64,000 nt of DNA. Origin: Agroathelia rolfsii. Taxonomy: Eukaryota; Basidiomycota; Agaricomycetes; Amylocorticiales; Amylocorticiaceae. The translations under genes and the position numbers were made by a program. Each line of letters begins with the position of its first letter. Positions within the stretch are counted from its first letter, which is position 1. The stretch lies in NCBI GenBank assembly GCA_018343915.1, contig JABRWF010000008.1, positions 2,666,001 through 2,730,000 of the forward strand. The letters are read 5' to 3'. Under the pieces are notes generated by a model. That model ran no database searches, was not told the DNA's origin, and saw only the letters and a list, made by a program, of their open reading frames with translations. Below are positions 30,890-42,840 of the stretch, in pieces.

Positions 30890-32870
30890 TCAAAGACCAA
30901 ACCTCTGAAGGAGAGCATCAAAGGATGCACTCGTCTGACCACCTGGCGCCCAGGAGGTGGCCAAGATCTTCTGCTGCTTCTTTGCATTCGCTCTCTTTCT
31001 CAATCCAACCTCGGAAGTCAGATTATCCAAGACTTCGTTAAGCTCCTCGCCGAAAGCCTCAAGAGTGCCCCTTGGTGTCTTTCCCGTTCGATAGATGGGC
31101 TTCAATCCATTCTGGCCGGTGCGGACCTCGATGAATTCAAAAGCAACATCCAGCATATGTACAAGATATGCAATATTGCTTGGCTGATCGCCCATGAATG
31201 GCCATCCAATCCTATATACATTATAAGTCGAGGAACATTAGTCTGTGAAAAATGGAAGCATGATATATTGAGCATACATTGGGACGCCCTGAGTCAATGC
31301 ATCCATGGTACCTCCTGCTCCTCCATGTGTAACAAACCACCCTATGGCCTAAAGATAATGTTTTCATCACCCAATCTCGCAACCGCCCAGATCTCACTTA
31401 CCTTGTGCGCTAGTATACTTTGCTGTGGTGCCCATGGAGCCAGAAGACTCTCGGGGGTATTAGAAAAGCGCTCCTTTATATTTTCTGGAACTTGTGCCAT
31501 TGGTGACGCATGGGACAGGATCTAGAACAATCAATACTAATCAATGGGATGCGAGAAGGCTTACGAAAGGTATGTCTCTTTTCGAAAGAGTGTCCAACAG
31601 CTGCCAAAGATGATCAGGATTTGTAGGCCTGATAGGACGCGGTTCGTTAGAAACCACAGAAGATTCAGGAAGGAGACAAACCAAAAACTTGTGCCAAAAC
31701 ATATGTAGATGACGCTATTCTCTCCTCGTTGCTTGAGCATGTCGTCCAGGAAGTTTCGCACTTTATCACCAATACCTGGAGGCGCAGCAGCCATTTCAGC
31801 GTCAAGTGTACTCTGTGCAAATTCACTCGTCCCCGGCTTCAATGGTAACATTGGGCCCAAATGGAAGGTCAATTTCCCGCTCTCTGTGGCCCATTCGTGC
31901 ATGACATTTGAAAGCTCTTCTCCGTGGTATCCCATTGCACTAGCCGTAGCTACTCCGTCCGATTCAAAGAACGTTCTATCAGAGTGTTAAGGCATAACTT
32001 GGTTTTTAGCAGAACTGTATAGCTTACTTTGTAAACTTATGGAATGCGTAATTGATGTGATCTTGATCCTTAAGCATAGGGATATTCAAAACCTGTGGGT
32101 AAACCTCCCAATCATACATGTCTGGAAGCCCACGAATACGTTTAATTTCCCCACAAGGTTTCATAGGCCTTCCATTAGCAATCTCCTCCTGTGTAAACTC
32201 AAGCAACATGATCTCGGAAGAGCCACCATATTTGCTCGGAAATGCCATAGTAATCATTGTACCTACAAACGCCATCATCCAGGTTAGGACGGTTATTCGC
32301 GGGGATGTATCCGTAGCCCGGACATGGGTGAGCAGATCATACTGCATACTGTCTATGAAGAACAGCGAAGGTTTTGCGACACCGGGAAACTCTTTCCCAG
32401 TGGCAGAACATGTGATAGGTAAACTGTGAAGACATCTGTTCCAAAAATCTTGGAAGGCCTGTACATTGGGCTGCATGATAGCAGACATGTCCGATGCAAG
32501 CTGACCCATAGCAATGATCCTATAGCGAGCTTGGTTAGTGGGATATGCTTGTGCATGTAACCGTACTCTAACATACCGAATGATGCCTACAGGCGATTGG
32601 ACATCAGATAGGCAACGGGCTACTTCTTGTTGCGACCTTTCAAATGTATTCTGGTAGTGTGGCACAAGCAATGTTACGACAATCGGCCTTTCAGCAGCAA
32701 ACTTTGCTGCGAGAACGCAGACAGAACGGAAATGACCTTAACATCGGTAGTAGGCTTTGCATGAGTTTCTCAATAATATACTTTTTTCGTGACCACTAAC
32801 TCCATGTCGGTGCCGCCGTTAGTAGCACATGCTTGTCGTATATAGTAGACATAGGGCTTGCAACACTCAT
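30890..32870 (-). CDS. family-1 UDP-glycosyltransferase, UGT-1
   Basis: GT1 enzymes transfer a sugar from a UDP-sugar to small lipophilic acceptors such as sterols or toxins. I reconstruct seven exons: 32870-32801, 32736-32028, 31975-31682, 31628-31565, 31521-31402, 31348-31278 and 31211-30890. They total 1650 nt (549 aa), all with GT-AG introns in consistent phase. The N-terminal acceptor domain starts with APTWSHFRSV, where the His matches the usual catalytic-base position. The donor-site domain has LLAPWAPQQSILAHKAIGWF followed by VTHGGAGGTMDALTQGVP, the PSPG-like signature. The start was chosen by the in-frame ATG upstream of KHVLLTAAP. The tandem neighbour UGT-2 has the same exon lengths apart from exons 1 and 2. 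The acceptor is unknown. Confidence 0.87.
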
Positions 32871-33531
32871 GTATTACTTTTTAAAGAGGAGGACCTTGAG
32901 AATCGTTAGCGATTCTGCGTACTATTAGGGAGGGAAAGCTTTCTGATGACCAGGATGTCGAGTATTATATACCACAAGCGAATTCTCCAGCTTATAAACG
33001 CTTAGAAGGCTTCTATATCAAGCTAAATTTAACCATTTTTTGTCAGTGGTACGCTTACGGAAGCTCATCGAGTCATTGCGAATATTGGGGTGATGCATGA
33101 GGCTGGTGATTTTCATATCGGGTGTAGGATGAATTCGCGCTATCGACGCATACACGTAATAAATCAGAATAGCCTAATATCGATCTCCGAGTCATGTACC
33201 ATCATTTACCTTTGCCGTTGGTTTGAGCTTATAATCAGCTCATATAGTATGTACACAGCTAAAGGCAGTCACTGATAAGCATCAGTGGAATGCCCACCGA
33301 TTGATTATCATCACTGTTCTGGTACTGAAGTCTCGGCAAGACTACCAGAACTTAAATTATGGAATCCAAGTCATTGGATGACTCGTGTCAAGATGAGCAA
33401 GAGTCCACGTACATACAGTTCAGGGAATGTATGTACGTACAGCAATGCTCATTGTCTGATCGTGAGTACCGTTGAGTAGCAGATAATCATTTAAATTACA
33501 TATTGCTTCTGCTTATCTACGATGATCCAAA
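32871..33531. other. spacer between UGT-1 and UGT-2
   Basis: It holds the UGT-1 promoter and UGT-2 3' flank. A stretch near 33050-33190 resembles 35695-35815 upstream of UGT-2, so the duplication included upstream sequence. No other gene is seen. Confidence 0.6.
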
Positions 33532-35534
33532 TCAAAGACCGAACTTCTGAACAAGAGAATCAAACGAGACGCGCGTTGGACCGCCTGATGCCCAAGCGGC
33601 GGCCAATATCTTCTGCTGCTTCTTTGCATTCGCTCTCTTTCTCGATCCAACCTCGGAAGTCAGATTGTCCAAGACTTCATCGAGCTCCTCGCCGAAAGCC
33701 TCAAGAGTGCCCCTCGGTGTCTTTCCCGTTCGATAGATGGGCTTTAATCCGTTCTGACCTGTACGGACCTCGATGAATTCAAAAGCGACATCCATCGTAT
33801 GTACAAGATGGGCGATATTTTTTGGCTGGTCTGCCATGAACGGCCATCCAATCCTATTGTAGATGGTGAAATGATGAATATTAGTCTTCGAAAAGAGAAG
33901 TAAATTGAGTAGAAACGTGCATTGGGACACCTTGAGTTAACGCATCCATGGTGCCTCCTGCTCCTCCATGCGTAACAAACCACCCTATGGCCTGAAGATA
34001 ATGTTCTTGGTATTTGATCTTCTAAATATACATATTCTGCTCACTTTGTGCGACAGTATGGTTTGTTGTGGTGCCCATGAAACAAGAAGACTTTCGGGAA
34101 TATTAGAAAAGCGTTCTTTAACATGTTCTGGGACTTGTGTCACTGGTGATGAATGCGACAGAATCTAGAGTGATAATCAGTATCTTTGAAAAAAATCAAG
34201 GGAGGGGGTGTGAATGAAGCTTACGAAAGGGATATCTCTTTTCGAAAGTGTGTCCAGAAGCAACCAAAGATGATCGGGATTCGTTGGCCTGATAAGGTGC
34301 GGTTTTTCAAAGGTCGTGGAAGAATAAGAACAAAGACATACCAGAAAATTGTGCCAAAACATATGTAGATGACGCTATTCTCTCCTCGTTGCTTGAGCAT
34401 GTCGTCCAGGAAGTTTCGCACTTTATCGCCAATACCTGGAGGCGCAGCAGCCATTTCAGCGTCAAGTGTACTCTGTGCGAATTCACTTGTGCCTGCTTTC
34501 AGCGGTAAAATTGGGCCTAAATGATAGGACAGTTTCCCGTTCTCTGCAGCCCATTCGTGCACGACGTTTGAAAGCTCTTCACCCTGGTATCCAACTGTAC
34601 CAGCTGTAGCCACTCCGTCCGACTCAAAGATTGTTCTATCAAGTTGCAGAAGCAAGTTTAATGCTTGGTGCTTAAACATAATAGAATAACCTGCCTTGCA
34701 ACCATATGGAAAGCGTAACTGATGTTGTCCTGACTATTAAGCATGGGGATGTTAAAAATTTCCTGCGGGTAGTCCTCCCAGTCATACATGTCTGGTAGCC
34801 CATGAACACGTCTAATCTTTCCTTGAGATTTTGAAGGTCTTCCATTGGCAATCTCTTCCGGTGTAAACTCAGGCAACGTGATCTCGGAAGAACCACCATA
34901 TTTGCTTGGAAATGCAATAGTAATCATTGTACCTACAAACGCCATCATCCAGGTTAGGACGGTTATTCGCGGGGATGTATCCGTAGCCCGGACATGGGTG
35001 AGCAGATCATACTGCACACTGTCTATGAAGAACAGCGAAGGTTTTGTAACACCGGGAAACTCTTTCCCAGTGGCAGAACATGTGATAGGTAAACTGTGAA
35101 GACATTTGTTCCAGAAATCTTGGAAAGCTTGTACATTGGGCTGAATGATAGCAGACATGTCCGATACAAGCTGACCCATAGCAATGATCCTATAGCGAGC
35201 TTGGTTAGTGGGATATGCTTGTGCATGTAACCGTACTCTAACATACCGAATGATGCCTACAGGCGATTGGACATCAGATAGGCAACGGGCTACTTCTTGT
35301 TGCGACCTTTCAAATGTATTCTGGTAGTGTGGCACAAGCAATGTTACGACGATCGGCCTTTCAGCAGCAAATTTTGCCGCGAGAACGCAAACAGTACGGA
35401 AATGACCTTAATATCAGGATGCTTTGCATTAGTCCCTCAGTTATGTGATTTTCTCGTGACTACTAACTCCATGTTGGTGCTGCCGTTAGTAACACATGCT
35501 TTTCGTATACATTCGCACGATTGGTGACGTTCAT
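33532..35534 (-). CDS. family-1 UDP-glycosyltransferase, UGT-2, with two GC donors
   Basis: This is a paralogue of UGT-1. Exons are 35534-35468, 35406-34695, 34635-34342, 34288-34225, 34164-34045, 33991-33921 and 33853-33532, also 1650 nt (549 aa). All conserved blocks are present: APTWSHFRSV, YICFGTIFW-PTNPDHLW, the glycine-rich donor-site block, and a C-terminus close to UGT-1. Introns 2 and 6 start with GC (AG|GCAGGT and AT|GCACGT) where UGT-1 has GT. The reading frame is kept only if both are spliced as GC-AG introns. The exons show no frameshift or stop, so either the gene uses GC donors or it has begun to fail at splicing. The N-terminal leader (MNVTNRANVYEKH) differs from UGT-1. Confidence 0.8.
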
Positions 35535-37101
35535 GTCCCGTATAAGAGAAGGTCCTTGGAGATCACTAGTGATTGACGAGAAAATTTTCTGGGGAAGATT
35601 ATATAGTGAGGGAGGAATTTTTAAGCTTACCAACATTTCTGGGAGTTTTTGTATCGGACTAGGTCGAATAGCCCGTAAGCGTATCTTGAAAATGACACGT
35701 TTACGAGGCTTGGTGAGAACGTTGGGGTAATGCATGCGGCTGACGATAGTACATCGGACGTAAGAAAAATAAAACGTTGTCAATGCGTCCGCGTAGTAGA
35801 TTAGAATAGTGTGAGGTACCGCCGTTCGCATGTAATATCGCATGCCTTCGCCGTTGATCCTAGTATCGAATCGAATTGACTAGAATGAGCTTACGTGTAC
35901 GAACTACCGGAAACCCCTATTCATGAATACCAGTACAATGCTACACTAATGTGGGTACCATTCTTCCGTAAGTGTCTTGGCGACATGTGAGCAAGTATTA
36001 AGATAATAAAGAACGAAACATTCAGGGTGAACCATGTCAAGTAGCAATGTTCATTGATATAGATCTGGTCACAGCTTCAGATAGGCACACTGAACTTCCG
36101 GGCGCGCCTTCGTTTTGAAGACTGAGGCGATAAAATAACGCGTGGCTTCGTGCTGGCACTTTGTACCTCATGTTTGGTCAATCCCGTAAGGTTTGGTTGC
36201 ATCAATATGGTCCTTCATCCAGTATACTAGTAATCAGATTAGCCTCGAAAAAAATGAATGGCTTAGCTCCAGCATAACATCAGACTTTGATTTGAAATAG
36301 ATACCCAAGCCTCACATAACATGAATTGACATCCATTTGATTCAGGAGCGATAGGAACGGGTGAGGTCCTTCTCCATCAAAGTCAGGGAATAGTCGATCA
36401 ATGAATTTTCAAATTCATTGAGCAGCCAGTACCAGCATTTCTGTTACATTAATGTCAAGCAAAAACGCCACACAGCCCTACCATTACAATAATACGGAGT
36501 GATAGAAGAGTGGTCATCATAATTATGTGAGCATCGGTGGTATAGTTCAAGTTTAAACACCGAGACACCGCTTCAAGCGTAAGCTCACTATTCAAGTTGT
36601 GTTACATAATCGACCAAATGGATTAGTAAAATGTGACGTCGGAATCAAAACCAACCTTTAGCTACTCAGATTACTAACTTGAAGTTGTGGGCTTGGTGCT
36701 GAATACGGTAACGAGGTTATTGAGTATTTAGAATTCATGGCACTCAGGCCACTCAGTCACGATCAATCCTTTTGGGACAGTAGTGTAGACCTTGGGTTGA
36801 CCTGCGCGATTCTCCCACCTTGGCCAAGTCCTTCAGCCGAGTCGCCTTAACCAGTGAAATGGCAAATAATCTACCCAGGCTATTGGTTCTCCTTGAGCTC
36901 CCCGAAGATCTATCCGATTTGGACCATGACAAAGTAGCAGTAGCTCCTTGATCTTTCTTCGTCAATATGCTCTCTTATTTCTCGGCATCCTCAACTTTCG
37001 GTGTCATCATATTTGCTATGCTTGTATAGATATCAGACAAACTCTCAATCGTAATACGTAGCGCTGCCTCCCATCAATTGGATGACCCGGTGTCTCCAAC
37101 A
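35535..37101. other. intergenic
   Basis: No convincing gene is seen. The left end is the UGT-2 upstream region. The right end may contain an upstream exon of the next gene, since a TATAG acceptor-like site at about 37028 precedes an open stretch in its frame (SDKLSIVIRSAASHQLDD). Confidence 0.5.
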
Positions 37102-39118
37102 ATGGATGAGATTGCACGGGTCCTTAAAGAAGACGATGATTATGTTGCTTCCTTCCTAGTAAGCTGAAACAGCAACACAGTACATCTTTGCGATATGAAT
37201 GCACATATATTCCCAATAGGATCCTTTAAGGGTTATCCAATATCTAATCAGAAACAGTTCAAGCGCTGCTCTTGAAATCTTAGATATTGTTGGTGAAAAA
37301 TCAAGTGCACGCGAGACAATGATGTCACTCCAAGAGCATGTTGAAGCCCTAGCCAACTTGGATGCATTATCTGAAGACGAGGACGAAGTGGAGGAGGGAG
37401 AAGAGAAACCCGTAGCCTCACCTGCGATTCAGCTCGCGACGTGCATTCGCATTTATGCACTGTGTAAACCTTCAGCTAGTTGGCTATCATCGCTTGATTG
37501 CTCATAAATCCATAAATTATCTTTCATAGGCATACCGCGATTACATCCCCGCAAAAAATCGATCATAGAAATCATCCAACAAAACATGGAGGGTATCTCC
37601 GCCGCTGCGCGGGCCATTAATACTGCTTCGACACCCAGGGCGGAAGCAGGAAGGCAACAAATCTCCAATGCTGCGGACTTGGTTTTGAAGATTTATCACT
37701 CAGTGCGGGATGCAATACTGATATCCGGGGATGATGATGGCGCAGGTACTAAGGATAAGGCTATCAAGGTTTTCACATTGTATTTCATTCTTGATCGTAT
37801 GATACGTACTGATATGGCAATTTCAGGAAGCTTTATGGAGCATGCTAGATACGATAATCGCCCTCAATGCCAATTACATCGACTCATCATTAGCTCAGCG
37901 CTGTTTTGAGTCCATCTTCCCCCGTTTTGTTGTGCGCCGGACAACCTCCTACGACTGGAAAGAGCATGAATTGTGTGCACTTGCGGCTGTGGTATGTCGA
38001 TTCATACAGTAGTGTATTTTTGTAATACAAATTCGCCCTTATCAAATAGGAGGCAGCACGATTATTGAATCTACCGGAGTCTCTCATCGACTTCGATAAA
38101 CTCACAATCACATCTGTCATTCTCCTCGCTCATCAGACGCCACAGCAGACCTTGCAAGAGCACGAAATTTCACGGCTCTTCCCTCTTTTCATTAGCTCAA
38201 TATACAACAACCTCGCCCTTGACGAAACACTCACCCTGCTGTTGCGAACCCTTTCCGGGACATCCACTTACTCGACCGATTTCTGTGACGCATTCTTGCT
38301 ACCACTTACTCATTTGCTCATTCCGCTCGCAAGCAGCCATCCAGATGCTGCCACGCGACATATTGTCTTCCGCTTGATCTCTATGAGCTTGCAGCACATG
38401 CGGGTACAAATGCGCATCATACTTCTTAAAGGCATACTCCTCTCTGAGGAGACCTTGCCCCCTATGCGTATTGCCGGGGTAGGCCTGCTCAAAGAAACTA
38501 TACTGTATGCATTAAGCGGAGACAAAAGCGATACGGAAGTCGAGGAGCTCCGTGAAGCGCTTTTCGAACCAGATTTGATGACTCATCTAGGCGAAATCTT
38601 TCACCCTCATCCATCCGATATATTGGTCGCACCTGAGGGGCCCGGTGCGCGCGAGCGCTTCGCACAGATTGAGTCAATGGAGCCCTCTCGGCTGACAGAG
38701 GTGTTATCTTTCTATTATGTGCTTCTGCGTCGGGATACAAGCAATCTGGTATGTGTAACTCCGAGTTAATCATCGTATGTGCTGATTGATCATTTTAGAG
38801 TGGAGTCCGAGGTCAACGCTCTCTGGAGTTTATAGAAAAAATTCTACTTCGTCCATTGCGCGACGCACTGGCTCTATGGCTGCTAAAGGAAGATAGCGAA
38901 GATGGTAAGTTGACCCGGATTGTCATCTTGATCCGCATTTCTCGTCCTTCTGTTTTTTTCATTGCCCTTAGTGGAATAATTCTGGTGGCATTGCAAAACA
39001 TACTCATGATCTCCTAACAGAGCATGCATTGCATCAAGGGATTGCCATGGCACTCGTGTCACTACGTATCGGCCTGGATCGCGTGGACGGAGCTGTTAGG
39101 GAAATACGAGAGGAATAG
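37102..39118 (+). CDS. glomulin/Ybp2-like (YAP1-binding/ALF4) family protein
   Basis: Seven exons fit in phase from the ATG at 37102: 37102-37158, 37220-37463, 37530-37768, 37827-37991, 38050-38748, 38799-38904 and 39021-39118, giving 535 aa. The protein is mostly alpha-helical with an acidic linker (LSEDEDEVEEGEEKP) and a helical-repeat core (DETLTLLLRTLSGTSTYS, LLKGILLSEETLPPMRIAG). It ends ...RIGLDRVDGAVREIREE. I assign it to the fungal Kinetochor_Ybp2/glomulin family from length and sequence feel; members bind Yap1 or kinetochore or cullin partners. There may be an earlier exon, because the frame upstream of 37102 is open back to a TATAG at about 37028. No symbol is given because the role here is unproven. 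Confidence 0.65.
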
Positions 39119-40379
39119 GGAAGGCGTTGACAGATACGAAAACGATGGCTGCACAAGTCAGAATGTGCTAGTCTGCCAGGAAAATATCCAGAGATGCAAC
39201 TACTAGTACATATCAACATATTGATATCTTCACTCTTGAGAGTAGAGGCGAACTCTGCCACCAAGCAAACAGCCACATTGATTAACCAGCAATTACGTAA
39301 TTTAAACGGACCACAATAGAACGACGTCTTGAACCGAGGCTTGAAGTAAATTCTATTCGTCTGACCGGACAGTATCTCTTGACTGGGTAGCTTAAACATT
39401 ACTCTCATGCTGTATATTACTGTTTCTGTTTTATCATCAAATAACCCAAAGGATCGCATACCTGAGTCACTTTTTGACTGCCATAGAACAAATTCTTGGT
39501 ACCTTGATCCAACTCGTGCTTCCATTAGTATCAAACAAACTCTTGAATGCACTGCATTTGTGATGTTGTGGATCCGAAACTGGGCGACATGTAGAAGTAA
39601 CAACCTGAGTAGGCGAGATGCGGCATATCCTGGACTTCAAACAAGATCCGGACGATAGTGAGTCGTAATCGTTTTCGTGATAATTCGGCCCGGGGCCGCT
39701 GTTCTCAACGAGACTCGTTCCCGACTCATAACATCATCTACAATAATAAGGATGAGTTCATGTAGGTATTTTAATAAGTAAGATTAAATGCTCTTTAAAC
39801 ATCTAACCTTCACACATTGCATGCCAGAGGACGCAAATGTTAAAATCTCGTTAATCCTGATTTCTCCTGGCCCCAGGTTTGCACTTCCTTTGCCTGGTCC
39901 GCAATAACGTATCCCCATGGGAGAAGTCCTTCCTCTACCCCGAAGTGCTCTCAAGCCTCCACTTCCGCACCTTTGAGACACGTTCTTTGCATATACCCAC
40001 CTACATACCCACCCCACCGGCAAGTTTCCACATGTAGGAGCGACAATGCAGCATGTTCTCTTCTATTCGATCTTCTCAATAAGCATTGTGGTAATCAGAG
40101 GCTCATACTTGTCGCCGCTATGGCATGCATAAAGAAGGCGTAGAAGTAATGAGGAGACAAAGACAGAATATTTGCACGGTATTATCCTGGCTAAATTGGA
40201 TGGCTCCATCCTATTGCCTTCACCAGACTCATTGGTGTGCTATCCGTTCTCAAGTAGTTTAGTGCTGAACCAAACGAAGTCGAGTTTTACAGAGATGTGC
40301 TTTCTCTCTGAGGCCCCAATCCGTAGTTCGGTATTAATCCTCGCCATGCAGTGTTCTTTTTGCTAAACCATTATCACAG
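39119..40379. other. intergenic, possibly decayed copy of the preceding gene
   Basis: No intact gene is seen. From about 40170 rightwards, short stretches resemble the end of exon 5 of the glomulin/Ybp2-like gene (see the relic at 40380). Confidence 0.5.
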
Positions 40380-40665
40380 TGCAGGATCCAGATCAACGTT
40401 TGCTGGAGCTAGTGGAGAACGTTCTGTTTGGTCCGTAGCGCAAGGTGCTAGCAAGCAGTGTTTGCTTATCGGAGGAATATGATCAAAAGCGGCAATTCGT
40501 TTCCGCTCCCTTTGCCCATCTTCCTTTTGTACTTCTATGGCATGATTCTAGCATGATAGACTTCCGGGAAGGTACACCCATGTTCATATTTTTATTTCAC
40601 AACAGAGCATGCGCCGAACGATCACAAGGTCACTACGCATCAGCGTGAGATGGCGTTACTAGCGA
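40380..40665 (+). pseudogene. relic of the 3' exons of the glomulin/Ybp2-like gene
   Basis: Sequence near 40380-40450 aligns with exon 6 (compare 38797-38870: shared GATCCAGATCAACG-like start and GGTCCGTAGCGCAAGG versus CGTCCATTGCGCGACG). Sequence near 40600-40650 aligns with exon 7, including CAACAGAGCATGC and GTCACTACGCATCAGC versus GTCACTACGTATCGGC. Stops and divergence show it is not coding. The distance between the two pieces is like that of the parent gene. Confidence 0.6.
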
Positions 40666-40787
40666 AATGCGTACTTTCCAGTGGTTCCGGTCACTGGCAG
40701 GGTCATAAGGCAGTACCTTCTCAGTTTCCCGGCGCTCGATAGGCAACTTGGGATGCACACGACCAAGCCAATGAAAAGGGCGTAGCG

Positions 40788-40859
40788 CACGTGCGTGGAT
40801 TTTGCTAGCCAATCAGAGACGCCGTCGGGAGACCTGTGGCCATATCTGCATAACACGTG
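40788..40859. promoter_or_regulatory. two CACGTG E-boxes upstream of the bHLH gene
   Basis: CACGTG occurs at 40788-40793 and 40854-40859, about 285 and 220 bp before the ATG at 41077. The encoded factor has the His-Glu-Arg basic residues of CACGTG-binding (class B) bHLH proteins, so self-regulation is possible. This is inference from motif presence. Confidence 0.5.
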
Positions 40860-41076
40860 CGCTATCTTTTCAGTCTCTGGATAGCACACGAGCAAAGTAA
40901 TATCTTATCCATAGGCAGAAATGGCTTGCTACTAGTTTATCACCTTTATAATCATCCGAGCCCAAATGAGATCGTGTGCCTCCGTGCTGCCCCCTTCCTC
41001 TCACATCCAGCGCACACGCCTGAACTGATCCCCGTCCCTCTTTCCTGTTCTTGTTTACGCATACCCCGTTATCACA

Positions 41077-42225
41077 ATGTCGCCTAATGTTGGAACCCTG
41101 GAAGACAATTCCCTGTCTCTATCTACCCCGAACCCCCCTCGCAGGGCTAAGCGCGCACGCAGTCCGGTGGCCGTCGCAGGTGACCAGGCTGGCTCGGACT
41201 CTGGCCCAGCCGATGACGGGGACGAAGAGGACGACGACGATGCTTATGTGGAGCCCAAACGTTTCCGCACTGCTTCCACCACCACGACATCTGCAAGGGG
41301 TGGTCGCAAGCACACCAAAGTCTCACGTGCCGCTCGTGATGCGCAGCGCAAGGCTAATCATTCCATTATCGAAAAAGCACGTAGGACCAAGATTAACGAC
41401 GCACTCGCCACGCTCAGCATACTCGTGCCTGACAAAGAGCAATGTGCGAGCGGCGAAAACGGAAAGGAGGAGTGCAAAAATAAAGAATTCAAACTCGAAA
41501 TTCTACTCAGGACCGTCGATCATCTGCGGCTCTTGACAGAGAAGGTGAAGGTGCTTGAAAGTGCTGCTGGATGCTCAAGATGCTCTGCAAAACCATCTTT
41601 GTCGTCATCCACGTCTTCTTCAACTACTCTGAAAGATTCACTGGTCCAGGACGCCGGCAACTATGCTCCTGCGACACCACAAGCAAAACAGCAACCGTTT
41701 GAGGATGCATCGCTATCATCAGCATCTGCACCGTCCCCGGTCTCATCCACCATCACGCCACCAACACTGCCTTCCATTTCAACATGGCTTCCACACATTG
41801 GCCTTAGTCCAGTCTGCAACCCTTCAGGGACAAGCAACAGTAATAACAGTAGCACACTCACTTCCCCATTTACACCCTATCTACCTTCACCGCCTCCCTC
41901 AGGCTCATTTCGCACCCGTAGCAACTCAATAAATCCTCCCAACCTGATGTTACCGCCTCCTAATCTACCACACATGTCGACGCCGCCCGTTTCCAGTGTG
42001 AGCGCCGCTGGTAAGGCCGATCGTTCGTCTCCACTAATGTCGCCCGAGGACGAGTCGGCGGCAGCGCTGCTGCTTCAAATCAAGACGTCACCTTTACACC
42101 GCCCACGTGATGCGCAGAGACGAAAAGGAAGTGTTGGTTGTGTCGAACGATCCTCTTCGAGGGATCCATTGGCGGCGAATGAGCTGATCGATGTCATGAC
42201 ACCAAGCTCGTTCTTGGGTATTTAA
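41077..42225 (+). CDS. bHLH transcription factor
   Basis: Single-exon ORF of 382 aa. The basic region and helix 1 are NHSIIEKARRTKINDALATL (about residues 94-113). The loop follows, then helix 2 (EFKLEILLRTVDHLRLLTEK, about 139-158). His, Glu and Arg of the basic region (H..E...R) predict CACGTG binding. N-terminal region: acidic with a nuclear-localisation-like KRAR cluster (RRAKRARSP). C-terminal region: long Ser/Pro/Thr-rich tail with the motifs TPSSFLGI at the end. It resembles fungal Esc1/Pho4-type factors only within the bHLH. The target pathway is not evident. Confidence 0.9.
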   Translation: MSPNVGTLEDNSLSLSTPNPPRRAKRARSPVAVAGDQAGSDSGPADDGDEEDDDDAYVEPKRFRTASTTTTSARGGRKHTKVSRAARDAQRKANHSIIEKARRTKINDALATLSILVPDKEQCASGENGKEECKNKEFKLEILLRTVDHLRLLTEKVKVLESAAGCSRCSAKPSLSSSTSSSTTLKDSLVQDAGNYAPATPQAKQQPFEDASLSSASAPSPVSSTITPPTLPSISTWLPHIGLSPVCNPSGTSNSNNSSTLTSPFTPYLPSPPPSGSFRTRSNSINPPNLMLPPPNLPHMSTPPVSSVSAAGKADRSSPLMSPEDESAAALLLQIKTSPLHRPRDAQRRKGSVGCVERSSSRDPLAANELIDVMTPSSFLGI

Positions 42226-42840
42226 CGAGATGAAAGGAGGATAGGAGGCTGAGTCTATGTATCACCCTTTCAAATGCTTTTCATACCTCTCTATTCAATA
42301 TGGACTCTTCTTTCATCCTATTGATAAACGGTTCGAGCTGGTTTCGTTTTCGTTTTCTTGCGTGTATATCACTGTAGTTTTAGCCACTAGATTTTTCTTT
42401 TCTTTTCTTTTCTGTATGCGGATCAAGCTGATATGATATCATACCTGGATGTAGAATATCTCATTGTCCCCCAAACTCAACAATACACACCTAGTTGTGA
42501 TATAAACCGATAAAACTACCACTTGACAAGAGTGTATGCTTTGGACCCGATTTGGCATGGGTCTTTATATGCTTGTGGAATTGCAGTAGTTAAATGATAG
42601 CAACGAATGACAACAACTAAAAGGGATACAACAATGTTATGCTGACTAAGTAGCCTGAAAGGAAGAGAGACCATCCAAAAGTATGTACGTGATAAAAGAT
42701 AGGTATAGGTATGTATGCTTGTAAAAATAAGCGAGCGAAGTGAAGGTATGTAAGATAGTAATAAAAATGCTGGTTTGAGCCTGTGTCTGCTCTAACCTCC
42801 GATTGACACATGCTGATACCAAACCTCATAAATTTACCAG
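42226..42840. other. 3' flank, no gene seen
   Basis: It holds AT-rich 3' sequence of two convergent genes (the bHLH gene and the minus-strand secreted protein). No further ORF of substance is seen. Confidence 0.6.

Noticed and set aside
30683..31525. Plus-strand ORF of 280 aa
   Set aside because: It is antisense to exons 5-7 of UGT-1. The minus strand carries the conserved glycosyltransferase motifs and good splice sites.
39034..39603. Minus-strand ORF of 189 aa
   Set aside because: It overlaps the last exon of the glomulin/Ybp2-like gene in antisense and has no familiar motif or intron context.
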